64,000 nucleotides of DNA from Asticcacaulis solisilvae (GCF_017875235.1 NZ_JAGGMI010000011.1:1-64000), one strand, 5' to 3'. Shown: positions 8,461 through 17,146, counted from the stretch's first letter. Notes: generated by a model not told the origin, from the letters alone. A program made the numbers and translations.

Positions 8461-8949
8461 ATGGACGCGAAACTCGACTCCATCGAACACGAAACCGAAA
8501 TGAACGCCAAGGACTGGCCGGCCTTCCCCATGCGCCAGGAAAGCGGCGACGAACACAAGGGACAAAGCTGGCAGAGGCCGACGCAACAGGACGCCACGGT
8601 CGAAGTCCTGCATTCGAACGAGCGGCCGAACCTGACGGCGGTCTTCGGCACCACAGTGCCGCCCAAGGGCCTGAGCGGACACATGCGCCGCCTGGCGTTC
8701 AAATTCTCAGAATCGCAGATGCCGCACTGGGTCATGCTGGTCGCCGCCGACCGCGTCCAGATGATCGAGGCGATCGGCGAAGACCTCAGCCGCGGCCATG
8801 TGCCCAATCTGTTCGAAGAGATGGGACTGAAGGCCGAGCTTAAGCACAATCCGGTGCGCTTTGCCTCGCGCATCGGCGTCGCAGCGGTGGCGGGCATAGG
8901 GCTTTATCTTCTGCTCAAGCCCAAGCCTAAGCGTCGCGGCTGGTTCTGA
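8461..8949 (+). CDS. Hypothetical protein with C-terminal membrane segment
   Basis: A 162-residue protein starting 3 bases after the dehydrogenase stop, so almost certainly cotranscribed. The N-terminal 50 residues are acidic and polar. A central region (about 65-130) looks folded (GHMRRLAFKFSESQMPHW). Residues 134-152 form one hydrophobic helix (IGVAAVAGIGLYLLLK) followed by a basic tail KPKPKRRGWF. That suggests a tail-anchored inner-membrane protein with its body in the cytoplasm. I do not recognise a family. The coupling to the zinc alcohol dehydrogenase suggests a shared response, possibly to aldehyde stress, but this is a guess. Confidence 0.75.
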   Translation: MDAKLDSIEHETEMNAKDWPAFPMRQESGDEHKGQSWQRPTQQDATVEVLHSNERPNLTAVFGTTVPPKGLSGHMRRLAFKFSESQMPHWVMLVAADRVQMIEAIGEDLSRGHVPNLFEEMGLKAELKHNPVRFASRIGVAAVAGIGLYLLLKPKPKRRGWF

Positions 8950-8974
8950 TCTCACTTTCGACCAGAAAGGACTT

Positions 8975-9010
8975 ATGATCGATTATGACAAATAGATCAT
9001 AATCGATCAT
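8975..9010. promoter_or_regulatory. Perfect 14-bp inverted repeat: operator or AT-rich terminator
   Basis: ATGATCGATTATGA (8975-8988) and TCATAATCGATCAT (8997-9010) are exact inverted copies separated by 8 bases and followed by TTT. It begins 25 bp after the stop at 8949, so it could end that operon. It also ends 5 bp before a -35-like TTGACC at 9016, so it could equally be an operator controlling the transcript that starts near 9051. Each arm resembles the ATCA-T-ATCG-TCA boxes before rhaK and rhmD. Confidence 0.55.
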
Positions 9011-9015
9011 TTTGC

Positions 9016-9044
9016 TTGACCTGATTTAATTAGTCTGACAAAAT
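9016..9044 (+). promoter_or_regulatory. Sigma70-like promoter for a candidate small RNA
   Basis: TTGACC (9016-9021) and CAAAAT (9039-9044) are separated by exactly 17 bp and match the vegetative consensus at 5 of 6 and 4 of 6 positions. Transcription would start near 9051, and a strong terminator lies about 95 bases downstream with no start codon for a gene in between. Confidence 0.4.
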
Positions 9045-9050
9045 AAGCCT

Positions 9051-9147
9051 TCGACATTCCCTAATTGTGTCGCCTATCTCCCCCCACCTCCCTGAGGGCA
9101 GATATAGTTTGGGCCGTTTCGCTTGACGCGAAACGGCCTCTTTTTTT
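9051..9147 (+). ncRNA. Candidate small RNA with C-rich loop and strong terminator
   Basis: Three stem-loops can be drawn in about 97 bases. The first is CGACA (9052-9056) with TGTCG (9068-9072). The second is TATCT (9075-9079) with AGATA (9100-9104), whose loop holds the C-rich segment CCCCCCACCTCCCT. The third is a perfect 11-bp terminator stem, GGCCGTTTCGC (9112-9122) with GCGAAACGGCC (9128-9138), followed by CTTTTTTT. C-rich loops complementary to Shine-Dalgarno sequences are typical of several alphaproteobacterial riboregulators, such as GsrN and the cuckoo RNAs (recalled). No convincing reading frame is present. An alternative reading is a terminator for upstream genes plus chance stems. 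Confidence 0.45.
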
Positions 9148-9165
9148 GCGCCTGTGTTTCGTTAG

Positions 9166-9211
9166 AGCGATATGCCAAAAAGTGTGCAGCGGTTTTTGGC
9201 TAAATATCGCT
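9166..9211. repeat. Palindromic intergenic repeat unit 1
   Basis: AGCGATAT (9166-9173) pairs with ATATCGCT (9204-9211) and GCCAAAAA (9174-9181) pairs with TTTTTGGC (9193-9200), interrupted only by TAA. The form, with a GTGTGCAGCGG-like centre, resembles the RIME-type palindromic units scattered through alphaproteobacterial genomes (recalled). Confidence 0.6.
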
Positions 9212-9224
9212 ATAAAACAAAAAC

Positions 9225-9267
9225 CTAGAGCATGATGGCGGTTCAACTTAAACGCATCATGCTCTAG
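9225..9267. repeat. Palindromic intergenic repeat unit 2
   Basis: A perfect 13-bp inverted repeat, CTAGAGCATGATG (9225-9237) and CATCATGCTCTAG (9255-9267), around a 17-base centre. It follows unit 1 by 13 bp and ends 25 bp before the start of the aldose epimerase gene. It is of the AGAGCATGAT type common between genes in alphaproteobacteria (recalled). Confidence 0.6.
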
Positions 9268-9292
9268 ACTGCTACCAAAACAGGAGACGCCG

Positions 9293-10366
9293 ATGAAGCT
9301 GCTTTTGATTCCATTCCTGGCGCTGGTGGCGCCGTCCCTCGCCCATGCCGGATGCAGTGTCGAAAAGGCAAGTTACGGCACGCTGTCGTCGGGCCAGGCG
9401 GTCGATGCCTGGACCATCCGCGACAAGGGGTTGACCGTGACCGTACTGAGTCTCGGCGGCATCCTATATCGCATCGAGGCGCCCGATCGCGACGGCAAGC
9501 GGATCAATGTCGTGCGCAATCTCGACAGCCTGGCGACCTACGAAAAACGCGACAATTTCTCGAGCCTGGTCGGCCGCTATGCCGGGCGGATTTCCGGTGG
9601 CGGCTTTACGCTCGACGGCCAGCGTTACGAGCTGAAAGGCCGGCCCGACGGCGTCGTCAGCCATGGCGGCCCGAAGAGTTTCGGCAGCCGCATCTGGAAC
9701 GTTAAGCGCCAGGGGTGCGGCGTTGAACTGTCGCTGGAAAGCCCCGACGGCGACAACGGCTTTCCCGGCACGGTCAAGGTTCGCGTCCTCTATACGGTCA
9801 AAAAGTCGGCCCTGACGCTGAAATACAGCGCCACGACGGACAAGCCGACCGTCCTCAACCTGACCCACCACGTCTATTTCAACCTGTCCGAAAAGCCGGA
9901 TGTCTTTGACCACCGCCTGCAGATTGCCGCGGATCACTGGCTGCCGACCGATGACAAGCGTGTGCCGACCGGCGACATCCTGCCGGTCAACGGCGCGCTC
10001 TACCTGCGCCCCGGCGCGCGGATCGGCGATGTCGTCCATGCCAAGGAGGCCTCGATCAAGATGGCCAAGGGTCTGGATCACAGCTTTATCCTGAACGGCC
10101 AACCCGCTGCCCGCCTGAGCGACCCGGCCTCGGGCCGGACCCTGACCGTCACCACGACGGAACCCGCCGTCGTCGTCTTCACCGCCAACAGCTTCGATGG
10201 CTCGCTGAAGGATTCCGAAGGCCGTCCGCTGGTCAAGGGTGCCGGCGTGGCGTTAGAGACCCAACACCATCCCGATGCACCCAACCGCCCGGACTTTCCA
10301 TCAACGGTGCTCCGGCCGGGTGAGACGTTCAGTTCGCAGACAACCTTCAGCTTCGATGTCGATTAG
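9293..10366 (+). CDS. galM: Exported aldose 1-epimerase (mutarotase)
   Basis: A 357-residue GalM-type enzyme that interconverts alpha and beta anomers of aldohexoses such as galactose. A signal peptide (residues 1-19, ending AHA) precedes CSVEKAS, so the enzyme should be periplasmic. Motifs include LVGRYAGRISGG, NLTHHVYFNL with the catalytic His, and VALETQHHPDAPNRPDFPS with the catalytic Glu. The length is normal. The start has CAGGAGAC 7 bases upstream. It converges on the esterase gene; the two stop codons overlap at 10363-10366. A periplasmic mutarotase fits the arabinose/galactose release by the neighbouring GH51 and GH43-GH35 enzymes. Confidence 0.92.
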   Translation: MKLLLIPFLALVAPSLAHAGCSVEKASYGTLSSGQAVDAWTIRDKGLTVTVLSLGGILYRIEAPDRDGKRINVVRNLDSLATYEKRDNFSSLVGRYAGRISGGGFTLDGQRYELKGRPDGVVSHGGPKSFGSRIWNVKRQGCGVELSLESPDGDNGFPGTVKVRVLYTVKKSALTLKYSATTDKPTVLNLTHHVYFNLSEKPDVFDHRLQIAADHWLPTDDKRVPTGDILPVNGALYLRPGARIGDVVHAKEASIKMAKGLDHSFILNGQPAARLSDPASGRTLTVTTTEPAVVVFTANSFDGSLKDSEGRPLVKGAGVALETQHHPDAPNRPDFPSTVLRPGETFSSQTTFSFDVD

Positions 10367-11148
10367 TTCTGCTTCAGCCAGTCCGCCGCCAGACCTGCCC
10401 ACGCCGCATGCGTCCCTTCCCGGTCGCGCAGGGCAAAGCCGTGCGGTGCGTCGGCGAAGATATGGGCGTCGACCTTTCCGCCGGCGTCGCGGACGGTCTT
10501 GATCAGGTTGAGCGCGTGTTCGACCGGCACCGCCTGATCATGCAGCGCATAGGCCAGGAAGACCGGACATTGCGGGATGCCGTGCGGTTCGGTCGTGATG
10601 CCGATCGCCCAATCGTCGTAGAAGGCCTGCTTTTCCGCCGGCGGATAGTCGGGCTTTCCGGCTGGCGCCTTGTACTTTGAGTGATTGGCGTTGATCGGCG
10701 CATAGGCGATGATCACGCCCTTCGCATCAACGTCCGGCTGACAGGCAATCGTCCCGGCCAGGTGTCCGCCAGACGACAGACCGACCACGAACAGGGGCAG
10801 GTCGCGCGGGATGTGACCCAGACCCGCCATGGCATCAGTCAGGGCGATGTCTTTCGGGTGTACGTCACCCAGGCCATTATTAGAACCCGGCAGTCGATGA
10901 ACGAGCACATAGGCATTATAGCCCAACCCGTTCAGCCATTGCGCGACGTCAGTACCTTCGCGGTCATAGACAAGTTGCAGGTAGCCTCCGCCCCCGCAGA
11001 CAATAGCCGAGCCCTTGGCGTTCGGCACTTCGAAAGCGTGCAACTCAGCGCGGTTGACAGCGGTGAAGACGCGATCCGGCCACTGGCTACCCAGCACATT
11101 ATCGACGCCCTCGGACAGGGCAATCACGCGTGTTGGTTCGGCTGTCAC
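10363..11148 (-). CDS. Alpha/beta hydrolase (carbohydrate esterase-like)
   Basis: A 261-residue alpha/beta hydrolase. The nucleophile elbow is GLSSG (GxSxG), the acid is in the HDQAVP segment and the His in DAPHGFAL. It resembles the acetyl-esterase/BD-FAE-like hydrolases found in polysaccharide loci. The GTG at 11148 is preferred as start because it overlaps the TGA of the upstream GH51 gene (GTGA, 4 bases), the usual form of translational coupling; an ATG at 11193 would overlap GH51 by 49 bases. No signal peptide is evident, so it may act in the cytoplasm on imported acetylated or feruloylated fragments. Substrate is inferred only. Confidence 0.85.
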   Translation of the reverse strand: MTAEPTRVIALSEGVDNVLGSQWPDRVFTAVNRAELHAFEVPNAKGSAIVCGGGGYLQLVYDREGTDVAQWLNGLGYNAYVLVHRLPGSNNGLGDVHPKDIALTDAMAGLGHIPRDLPLFVVGLSSGGHLAGTIACQPDVDAKGVIIAYAPINANHSKYKAPAGKPDYPPAEKQAFYDDWAIGITTEPHGIPQCPVFLAYALHDQAVPVEHALNLIKTVRDAGGKVDAHIFADAPHGFALRDREGTHAAWAGLAADWLKQN

Positions 11149-12713
11149 TGCACCGTCAGGACGGTGACCGACTTCGACGGGACTTCCAGCCATACCGCTT
11201 TTCCTTTGGCCTTGATGTTTTTGAGCGCCACCGGCACGAATGGATCGGCCTGATCGAACGCCGGATGGGCGTCCATGGCATCAGCCGTCAGCATACGGCT
11301 GTCGGTAACCTTGCCCACGCCGCTCAGGTCGATACGCGCGGCCTTTTCTGGATCGAGGTTGACGATCGAGACGTGGACTAGGCCGGCTGCATCACGTGAT
11401 GCCGAAACACTCAAGGACGGCAAGTCGCCGTAAGCCGGCGCCGTGACGTCGACCGGCAACCGCGTCGCATCCTGGTGAACCTTATACATCTCAAAGACAT
11501 GCCAGGTCGGGGTTACGATCATCTTTTCGCCCTTGGTCAATACCATGGCCTGCAGGACATTGATGGTCTGAGCGATATTGGCCATGCGCACGCGGTCGGC
11601 GTGGTCATGGAAGATGTTGAGCGTCATGCCAGCGATGATGGCGTCACGCAGGGTGTTTTCCTGATAAAGGGTCGAGGCGCCCTTGGTGCCGTCCCACCAC
11701 GTGCCCCACTCATCGACCGCCAGGCCGACCTTCTTTTCGGGGTCGTACTTGTCCATGATGGCGCCGTGCTTGCGGATCAGCTCGTCCATAACATAGGCGC
11801 GCTTCAAGCCGGCCTTCCAGCCGTCCTCGCCGAAGCCGGTGGATGCGCCCTTCTTCTGCCAGGTGCCGGCGAAGGTGTAGAAGTGCAGCGACAACATGGG
11901 CATCAGGGGCCGGTCGACATTATACGCCATGGGCGACGGATCTGGCCGCCACAACATGGCGCGCTTCATCATGGTCTCGGTCCAGGCATATTCGTCGGTA
12001 TCGGCGCCAACCGCGATCAATTGGCCACGCGGCCCTGACCAGGTACGCACGAAGGCGGCGTACTTTCTGAACTCATCAGCATAGGTGTCGGCGAACATAT
12101 TGCCGCCGCAGCCCCAGGTCTCGTTACCGACGCCGATATAGGGCACATTCCACGGCTCGGTGCGGCCGTTCTTCGCGCGCTCCTTGCCCGGCGGCGAGTC
12201 CGCCGGCGCAGTCATGTACTGCATCCAGCTATCGGCTTCCTGGACTGTTCCGGAGCCGACATTGATAGAAACGAAAGGCTTGGCGCCGACCTGTTCGGCG
12301 AAGTCCATGAATTCGTGCGTGCCGAAAGCATTGCTTTCCGGCACATTGCCCCATGAGCCATTGATCGAGGCGGGGCGTTTGTCGCGCGGCCCTACGCCAT
12401 CGCGCCAGTGGTAGCTGTCGGCGAAACAGCCGCCCGGCCAGCGCACGACTGGCGGGTTCAGTTGCTTCAACGCCGCGACGACATCCTTGCGGATGCCGCG
12501 CGTGTTGGGAATGGGCGAGTCCTCACCGACCCAGATGCCTTCGTAGACGCCGCGCCCGAGGTGTTCGACGAAGTGACCGTAGATATTGCGGTCGATCTTC
12601 GCGCCCAGTTTGTCGGCATGCACGACGATTTTGGCGTCGATCGCCTCAGCCGCACCCGCAGGCACGACTGAGACGATGGCGAAGGTTACAGCGAGGCTCG
12701 CCCAGACTCTCAT
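11145..12713 (-). CDS. Exported GH51 alpha-L-arabinofuranosidase (first copy)
   Basis: A 522-residue retaining arabinofuranosidase that removes arabinose from arabinan or arabinogalactan side chains of pectin. A signal peptide (1-22) predicts a periplasmic enzyme. The acid/base Glu is E198 in GVGNETWGCGG, and the nucleophile is E335 in LAVDEWGTW. RWPGGCFAD, a GH51 hallmark, lies at residues 91-99. Its ATG follows the stop of the upstream GH51 copy by 4 bases, and its stop overlaps the start of the esterase gene, so all three are cotranscribed. It is a clear paralogue of the next gene, with catalytic motifs at almost the same positions. Confidence 0.94.
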   Translation of the reverse strand: MRVWASLAVTFAIVSVVPAGAAEAIDAKIVVHADKLGAKIDRNIYGHFVEHLGRGVYEGIWVGEDSPIPNTRGIRKDVVAALKQLNPPVVRWPGGCFADSYHWRDGVGPRDKRPASINGSWGNVPESNAFGTHEFMDFAEQVGAKPFVSINVGSGTVQEADSWMQYMTAPADSPPGKERAKNGRTEPWNVPYIGVGNETWGCGGNMFADTYADEFRKYAAFVRTWSGPRGQLIAVGADTDEYAWTETMMKRAMLWRPDPSPMAYNVDRPLMPMLSLHFYTFAGTWQKKGASTGFGEDGWKAGLKRAYVMDELIRKHGAIMDKYDPEKKVGLAVDEWGTWWDGTKGASTLYQENTLRDAIIAGMTLNIFHDHADRVRMANIAQTINVLQAMVLTKGEKMIVTPTWHVFEMYKVHQDATRLPVDVTAPAYGDLPSLSVSASRDAAGLVHVSIVNLDPEKAARIDLSGVGKVTDSRMLTADAMDAHPAFDQADPFVPVALKNIKAKGKAVWLEVPSKSVTVLTVQ

Positions 12714-12717
12714 GGGG

Positions 12718-14274
12718 TTAGTCCAACTTGACCACGACGACCGACTTGGCCGGCAGGCTGAGGGTCAGCTTGTTGCCGGTGATCTTGCCGCCCTTGTAGC
12801 TGACCGGCACGACAGTGGCGGCTTGGCCCATTTCGTTGCGTGCGTCCATCTTCGGTGCGGTCAGAACCTCGCCCGAAACCTTGGTGGCTTTCAGCGTGCC
12901 GAGATCGACCGTCAGCTTGACCTCATCGTCCGGGTTCATGTTGGCCAGGCCGATATAGGTCTTGCCGTCCTTACCCTTGGCCGCCGAAGCGTTGATGGCC
13001 GGCAGGGTCTTGTCACCGAAGGTAAAGGTCGGAGCCTTCAGATCCAGCGGCAGAGACGTCGAGTCCTGGAAGGGCACGTACATCTTGAACGCATAGTAGG
13101 TCGGAGTCAGCAGGATCTTGTCGTCCTTGGTCAGGATCATGGCCTGCAGGACGTTGATCGTCTGGGCAACCGCCGTCATCTTCACGCGGTCGGCGTGCTT
13201 GTGGAAGAAGTTGAAGTTGACCGCGGCCAGGACGCCATCGCGCAGGGTATTCAGCTGATAGAGGTGGCCCGGATTGGTGCCCGGTTCGACGTCGTACCAG
13301 GTACCCCACTCGTCGACATACAGCGCGACCTTTTTCTCAGGGTCGTGCTTGTCCATGATGGCGCTGTGCTTGACGATGAAATCTTCCATCTTCAGGGTCT
13401 GGGCAAAGGTGTCGGCCCAGGCCTGCTTGTCGAAGTTGATCGACGCGCCCTTCTTGTCCCAATTGCCCGTCGGCAGGGTATAGTAGTGCAGCGACAGGCC
13501 CTCCATGCGGCGGTTGCCGATCTGCTTCATCACCACTTCGGTCCAGTTTTCGTCGCCGCCACTGGGGCCGACGGCGATACGCAGCGCCGGATTATCCGTG
13601 CCTTTGTGGAAGAATTCATTGAAGCGGCGGTATTCGTTGGAATAATATTCCGGCGTCATGCCGCCGCCGCAGCCCCAGGTCTCGTTGCCGATACCGATCA
13701 CCGGCACCTTGAAAGGTTTGTCGCGGCCGTTCTTGCGGCGCTCCTGGGCCAGGGTGTCCTCGCCCGGCGAGGTCATATACTCGATCCACTCACGCATCTC
13801 GGTGGGATCGCCCGAACCGACATTGATCGAGACATAGGCGTCAGCACCGACCTGTTCGGCGAAGTCAAAAAATTCGTGCGTGCCGAAGTGGTTGCTTTCG
13901 GGCGAGCCACCCCACCAGTTGTTCTTGCGCGACGGACGCTGGTCGCGCGGGCCGATGCCGTCACGCCAGTGATATTCGTCGGCGAAACAGCCGCCCGGCC
14001 AGCGAATCAGCGGAACCTTGATCTCTTTCAGGGCGTTGACGACGTCGGTGCGGATGCCACGGACATTCGGGATCTTGGAATTTTCGCCAACCCAGACGCC
14101 TTCATAGATGCCGGCGCCGAGATGTTCAGAAAACTGGCCATAGACGTACTTGTCGATCTTGGGGCCGGGCTGGTCGGCCTTAAGCGTGGCTTCGGCGGTC
14201 AGGGTGGCTGCGGATGCGGCGGATGCGGCAAACAGCAGGGCCGAGACCGCGGCGGCGGTCAGCGTCTTAAGCAT
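12718..14274 (-). CDS. Exported GH51 alpha-L-arabinofuranosidase (second copy)
   Basis: A 518-residue paralogue of the neighbouring GH51. Residues 1-22 are a signal peptide (ending ASAAS-A). The acid/base is E198 in GIGNETWGCGG and the nucleophile E322 in LYVDEWGTW. The ATG at 14274 is preferred over one at 14304, because GGGAG stands 6-7 bases before it and it begins directly with the signal peptide MLKTLTAAAV. The upstream PL26-like gene ends 30 bases before. Two adjacent paralogues suggest a division of labour, for example between linear arabinan and branched side chains, but the specificities cannot be read from sequence. Confidence 0.94.
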   Translation of the reverse strand: MLKTLTAAAVSALLFAASAASAATLTAEATLKADQPGPKIDKYVYGQFSEHLGAGIYEGVWVGENSKIPNVRGIRTDVVNALKEIKVPLIRWPGGCFADEYHWRDGIGPRDQRPSRKNNWWGGSPESNHFGTHEFFDFAEQVGADAYVSINVGSGDPTEMREWIEYMTSPGEDTLAQERRKNGRDKPFKVPVIGIGNETWGCGGGMTPEYYSNEYRRFNEFFHKGTDNPALRIAVGPSGGDENWTEVVMKQIGNRRMEGLSLHYYTLPTGNWDKKGASINFDKQAWADTFAQTLKMEDFIVKHSAIMDKHDPEKKVALYVDEWGTWYDVEPGTNPGHLYQLNTLRDGVLAAVNFNFFHKHADRVKMTAVAQTINVLQAMILTKDDKILLTPTYYAFKMYVPFQDSTSLPLDLKAPTFTFGDKTLPAINASAAKGKDGKTYIGLANMNPDDEVKLTVDLGTLKATKVSGEVLTAPKMDARNEMGQAATVVPVSYKGGKITGNKLTLSLPAKSVVVVKLD

Positions 14275-14304
14275 GTAAACTCCCATATTATAATTGTCGG
14301 ACAT

Positions 14305-17031
14305 TTACGTCTTAAGATATTTAGCTCCGGCTGTCTCCACAATTTCGCCATTAATGGCCAGGTTTTCGATGGCCGCCAATCCCCACTGCGCCGTGGCATT
14401 GGTCGAAACACCCATGTCTTCAACGGTTTCATGCAGGACGTTCGGTCCCTTGACCGTCTGCGTGGTGAACTCGGTGCTGGCCCGCCCGCGCCACCCATCG
14501 AGGAATTCCTCCCAGGCGCGCGCGGCCAGCTTCGGGTCCTTCAATTCACGCGCCGCGTAGGCCGTGAAGCGCGAATGCGCGTCACGCAGGCTACGGCCGT
14601 TGGGCACGCGGCCGAACCGCGCGATCAGTTCGGCGTCGGGGGCATTGTAATATTTGCAATAGTCGATCCAGGCCGCCTTATAGGCCGGGATGTCGATCAG
14701 CTTCAGCAGTTCCATGTGGATTTCAAATACGCCGAAGACACCATTCAAATGCGAAACGCTGATCTTGTCGCCCGGATCGATGAAGGTGCCGGTCTTGACG
14801 TCGAAAGGCGCGCCGCCGGTCCACCAGCCGTTCTTGAATGTCGCGATCGAGCGCATGCCGTTGGCGATGCGATCCCGCCACCTGGTGTCGCCGGTCCGCT
14901 CCCACTCGGTCAGCCAGGCAGCGGTGAACGAGCCCCAGTCCGTCCCGAAGCTGCAATGCGGCGTCACCTTCATCTTTTCCGGGTCCTGCGGCGCCACGCG
15001 GCCGGTCTTGCGCGCCACATCGACGCGGGTCAGGGCGTCGTCGGAATAGGCCAGGACACGCATCAGGTCGCCGCAGCGCTCATCGGCGGCCAGATAGTAG
15101 TAATAGCGGCGGAAGGCAGCCTGACTGACGCGCGCCTGCTTGGACGAATCGCTGAAGTGCTGGACGCCATGGCGCGTGCCGTAACCGCGGTAAGGGCCGA
15201 TATGGTAGACGTCGACCTCGCCGGTGTGGCGCGTCATGGCTTCGGCCAGGCGGAAGACGTCGGCGCGGCCTGAGCGCAGGTAGGCCATCCAGAACATCAT
15301 GTCGGTCGACAGTTCGGAATTGTCCCAGGCAAAGCCGCCGATATCATAGCGCCAGACATGGCGGTCATTGTCATACGTATGCATGACGTCGCCATAGTCC
15401 CAGAAGCCGTACCAGCGGTGCAGGTCGATCTGGGCGATGTAATAGTCGAGCAGGTGGGTCAGCTTTTTCTCAATCGCGGCCTTCACCGGCGTCGAGCTGT
15501 CCGGCAGGCTCCATTCGCCGAAGACGCCGGCCTGGTGCAGGCGCTCGGGCGACACGGTCATGAACGGGCTTTGCGACACATTGCGCGCCATGGCGGCGAA
15601 ACGGTCGCGAGACGGCGTGGCGTCGAGCGCCCACAGCGTGAACTCGGTCGTGCGGGCGATGCCGTAGGACTGGTCCCAGCCGGGTTCATAGTCCTCGTAG
15701 GTGATGTCGAGGCCTTCGTTCTGGGCGGCGTAAGACTCCATGCCCCAGACAGGGCGGAAGGGGCGAATGTCCATGGCCGGCGCATCGGGCGACCACATCC
15801 AGGCGGTGACTGAAGCTTCGTCGGAGGCGGCGCCACGGATGTCGAGGCGCGACGGGCAGCGCTGCCAGAAATCCTTCATGCCAAGGGCGACGCCGCCCCC
15901 TGTCCCGCCGACATAGGCAAGCCCCGTGGCGCGGTTGTCGCCGGCGGCCGGGACCCAGGCGTGGCCTTCCAGGGTGCGCTTGCGGATCGCATAACCGTCG
16001 GCGGTCGCCTGCGACAGCGTGAAGTCGCTCCATGCTGGAATCCATTTCAGCCCCTTGGTGACCTGGGGGCTGATGTCGGCGGCATTGACGAAACGGCCGG
16101 CGATCTGAGCGTCCCTGGCGGTCTTGCCGGCGTCGCGGCGCAGGCCGGTCAGCGAGCGCACCGCTTCGCCCCAGATGCCGTCGTTCTGACCGGAGAAGCG
16201 GACGTGGCGGTTGTACATTTCGTCGCGCATCGGCACTCCAGCGCGCACCGACAGGCCGCGGATGAAGTCCTTCTGCGGATCGCCGTCAAAGATGAAGCTG
16301 TGGACGATACGCACCGATGCCGCACCGGCATAGAAGTAGAGGCGGACGCTGAACGGCAGCCAGTCCCTGCGCCCGGAAGCAGACATGCCGGAATGGACGC
16401 CATCGAGCTTGATGACCGTGCGCACCGGACCTTTTTGTTCCAGCACCGCCGTTTGGGTGACGCCATCGTAGGCGGTCTGGGTGAGGCTCGGCTTGTCTTC
16501 CAGCGAGGCCGCGTCCTGGGCCAGCGCGCCAAGCGTCACCGCGCCCATGACCGGCTTTCCGGCGCGCGTGGCGCCGGAGATCAAAGCCTTGCCTGTTTTT
16601 GGGACTGTCCAGACAATGTCGCGCGAGGTGATAGTGAACGCAGCACCGGTCTCGCTCACCGTCAACGGTGTCTTCGACGCGGCCGGCTTTCCGGCCGTCA
16701 AAGGATAGGATTCCGCAGGTGTTTCAGTTGCGGCCACGGCGTGCCCTGACCACTTGAGCGAACCGTCCGGCCAGGTCGCCAGGGGCCACGATTGCACGGC
16801 CAGATCACCCAGCGCGAAGCTGGCATTGGCCTTGATCGCGCCCTGGGGCCACGGCACGCCGAAGGTCGCTCCGTCGATATGGGCTGGAGCTTCGCCATCC
16901 AGCCAGACCGTCTCGGTCACAGGCGCTGCGACAGGTTTCGCGGCATTAGCAGCCGCCGTCACGGATAGTGCGCCAAGCGCCGAACCCGCCGCCAGAATAC
17001 CCCGGCGCGTTGCTTTGATAGTGGTCGTCAT
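14305..17031 (-). CDS. Exo-rhamnogalacturonan lyase-like protein (PL26 / PcRGLX-YetA type)
   Basis: A 908-residue exported protein with a twin-Arg leader (ATRRGILAAGSALGA). It matches in size and layout the PcRGLX/YetA-like family: an N-terminal RIFT-barrel domain (about 35-140), a middle beta-rich domain and an alpha/alpha-toroid-like C-terminal region with YDNDRHVWRYDIGG and RGYGTRHGVQHF. PL26 enzymes release unsaturated galacturonosyl-rhamnose from the RG-I backbone by beta-elimination. The start at 17031 has GGGAGG 8 bases upstream. It lies downstream of the TonB receptor terminator and upstream of the two GH51 genes, consistent with RG-I degradation. Assignment is from recalled family features, not a search. 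Confidence 0.75.
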   Translation of the reverse strand: MTTTIKATRRGILAAGSALGALSVTAAANAAKPVAAPVTETVWLDGEAPAHIDGATFGVPWPQGAIKANASFALGDLAVQSWPLATWPDGSLKWSGHAVAATETPAESYPLTAGKPAASKTPLTVSETGAAFTITSRDIVWTVPKTGKALISGATRAGKPVMGAVTLGALAQDAASLEDKPSLTQTAYDGVTQTAVLEQKGPVRTVIKLDGVHSGMSASGRRDWLPFSVRLYFYAGAASVRIVHSFIFDGDPQKDFIRGLSVRAGVPMRDEMYNRHVRFSGQNDGIWGEAVRSLTGLRRDAGKTARDAQIAGRFVNAADISPQVTKGLKWIPAWSDFTLSQATADGYAIRKRTLEGHAWVPAAGDNRATGLAYVGGTGGGVALGMKDFWQRCPSRLDIRGAASDEASVTAWMWSPDAPAMDIRPFRPVWGMESYAAQNEGLDITYEDYEPGWDQSYGIARTTEFTLWALDATPSRDRFAAMARNVSQSPFMTVSPERLHQAGVFGEWSLPDSSTPVKAAIEKKLTHLLDYYIAQIDLHRWYGFWDYGDVMHTYDNDRHVWRYDIGGFAWDNSELSTDMMFWMAYLRSGRADVFRLAEAMTRHTGEVDVYHIGPYRGYGTRHGVQHFSDSSKQARVSQAAFRRYYYYLAADERCGDLMRVLAYSDDALTRVDVARKTGRVAPQDPEKMKVTPHCSFGTDWGSFTAAWLTEWERTGDTRWRDRIANGMRSIATFKNGWWTGGAPFDVKTGTFIDPGDKISVSHLNGVFGVFEIHMELLKLIDIPAYKAAWIDYCKYYNAPDAELIARFGRVPNGRSLRDAHSRFTAYAARELKDPKLAARAWEEFLDGWRGRASTEFTTQTVKGPNVLHETVEDMGVSTNATAQWGLAAIENLAINGEIVETAGAKYLKT

Positions 17032-17146
17032 GGCGTTTCGCCTCCCTGAACCCTGTTAGGTTTTGAACGCGGAAACAGTCTGAACCCGGCGCGAAAACTT
17101 TTCAACTTTAATCAGACTTGGCCACTTTCGATCATTCCATACCAAC

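Noticed and set aside
12586-15273. An 895-codon plus-strand frame across the GH51 and PL26-like genes
   Set aside because: It spans three genes in antisense and shows no recognisable domain; the minus-strand genes have clear starts, signal peptides and active sites.
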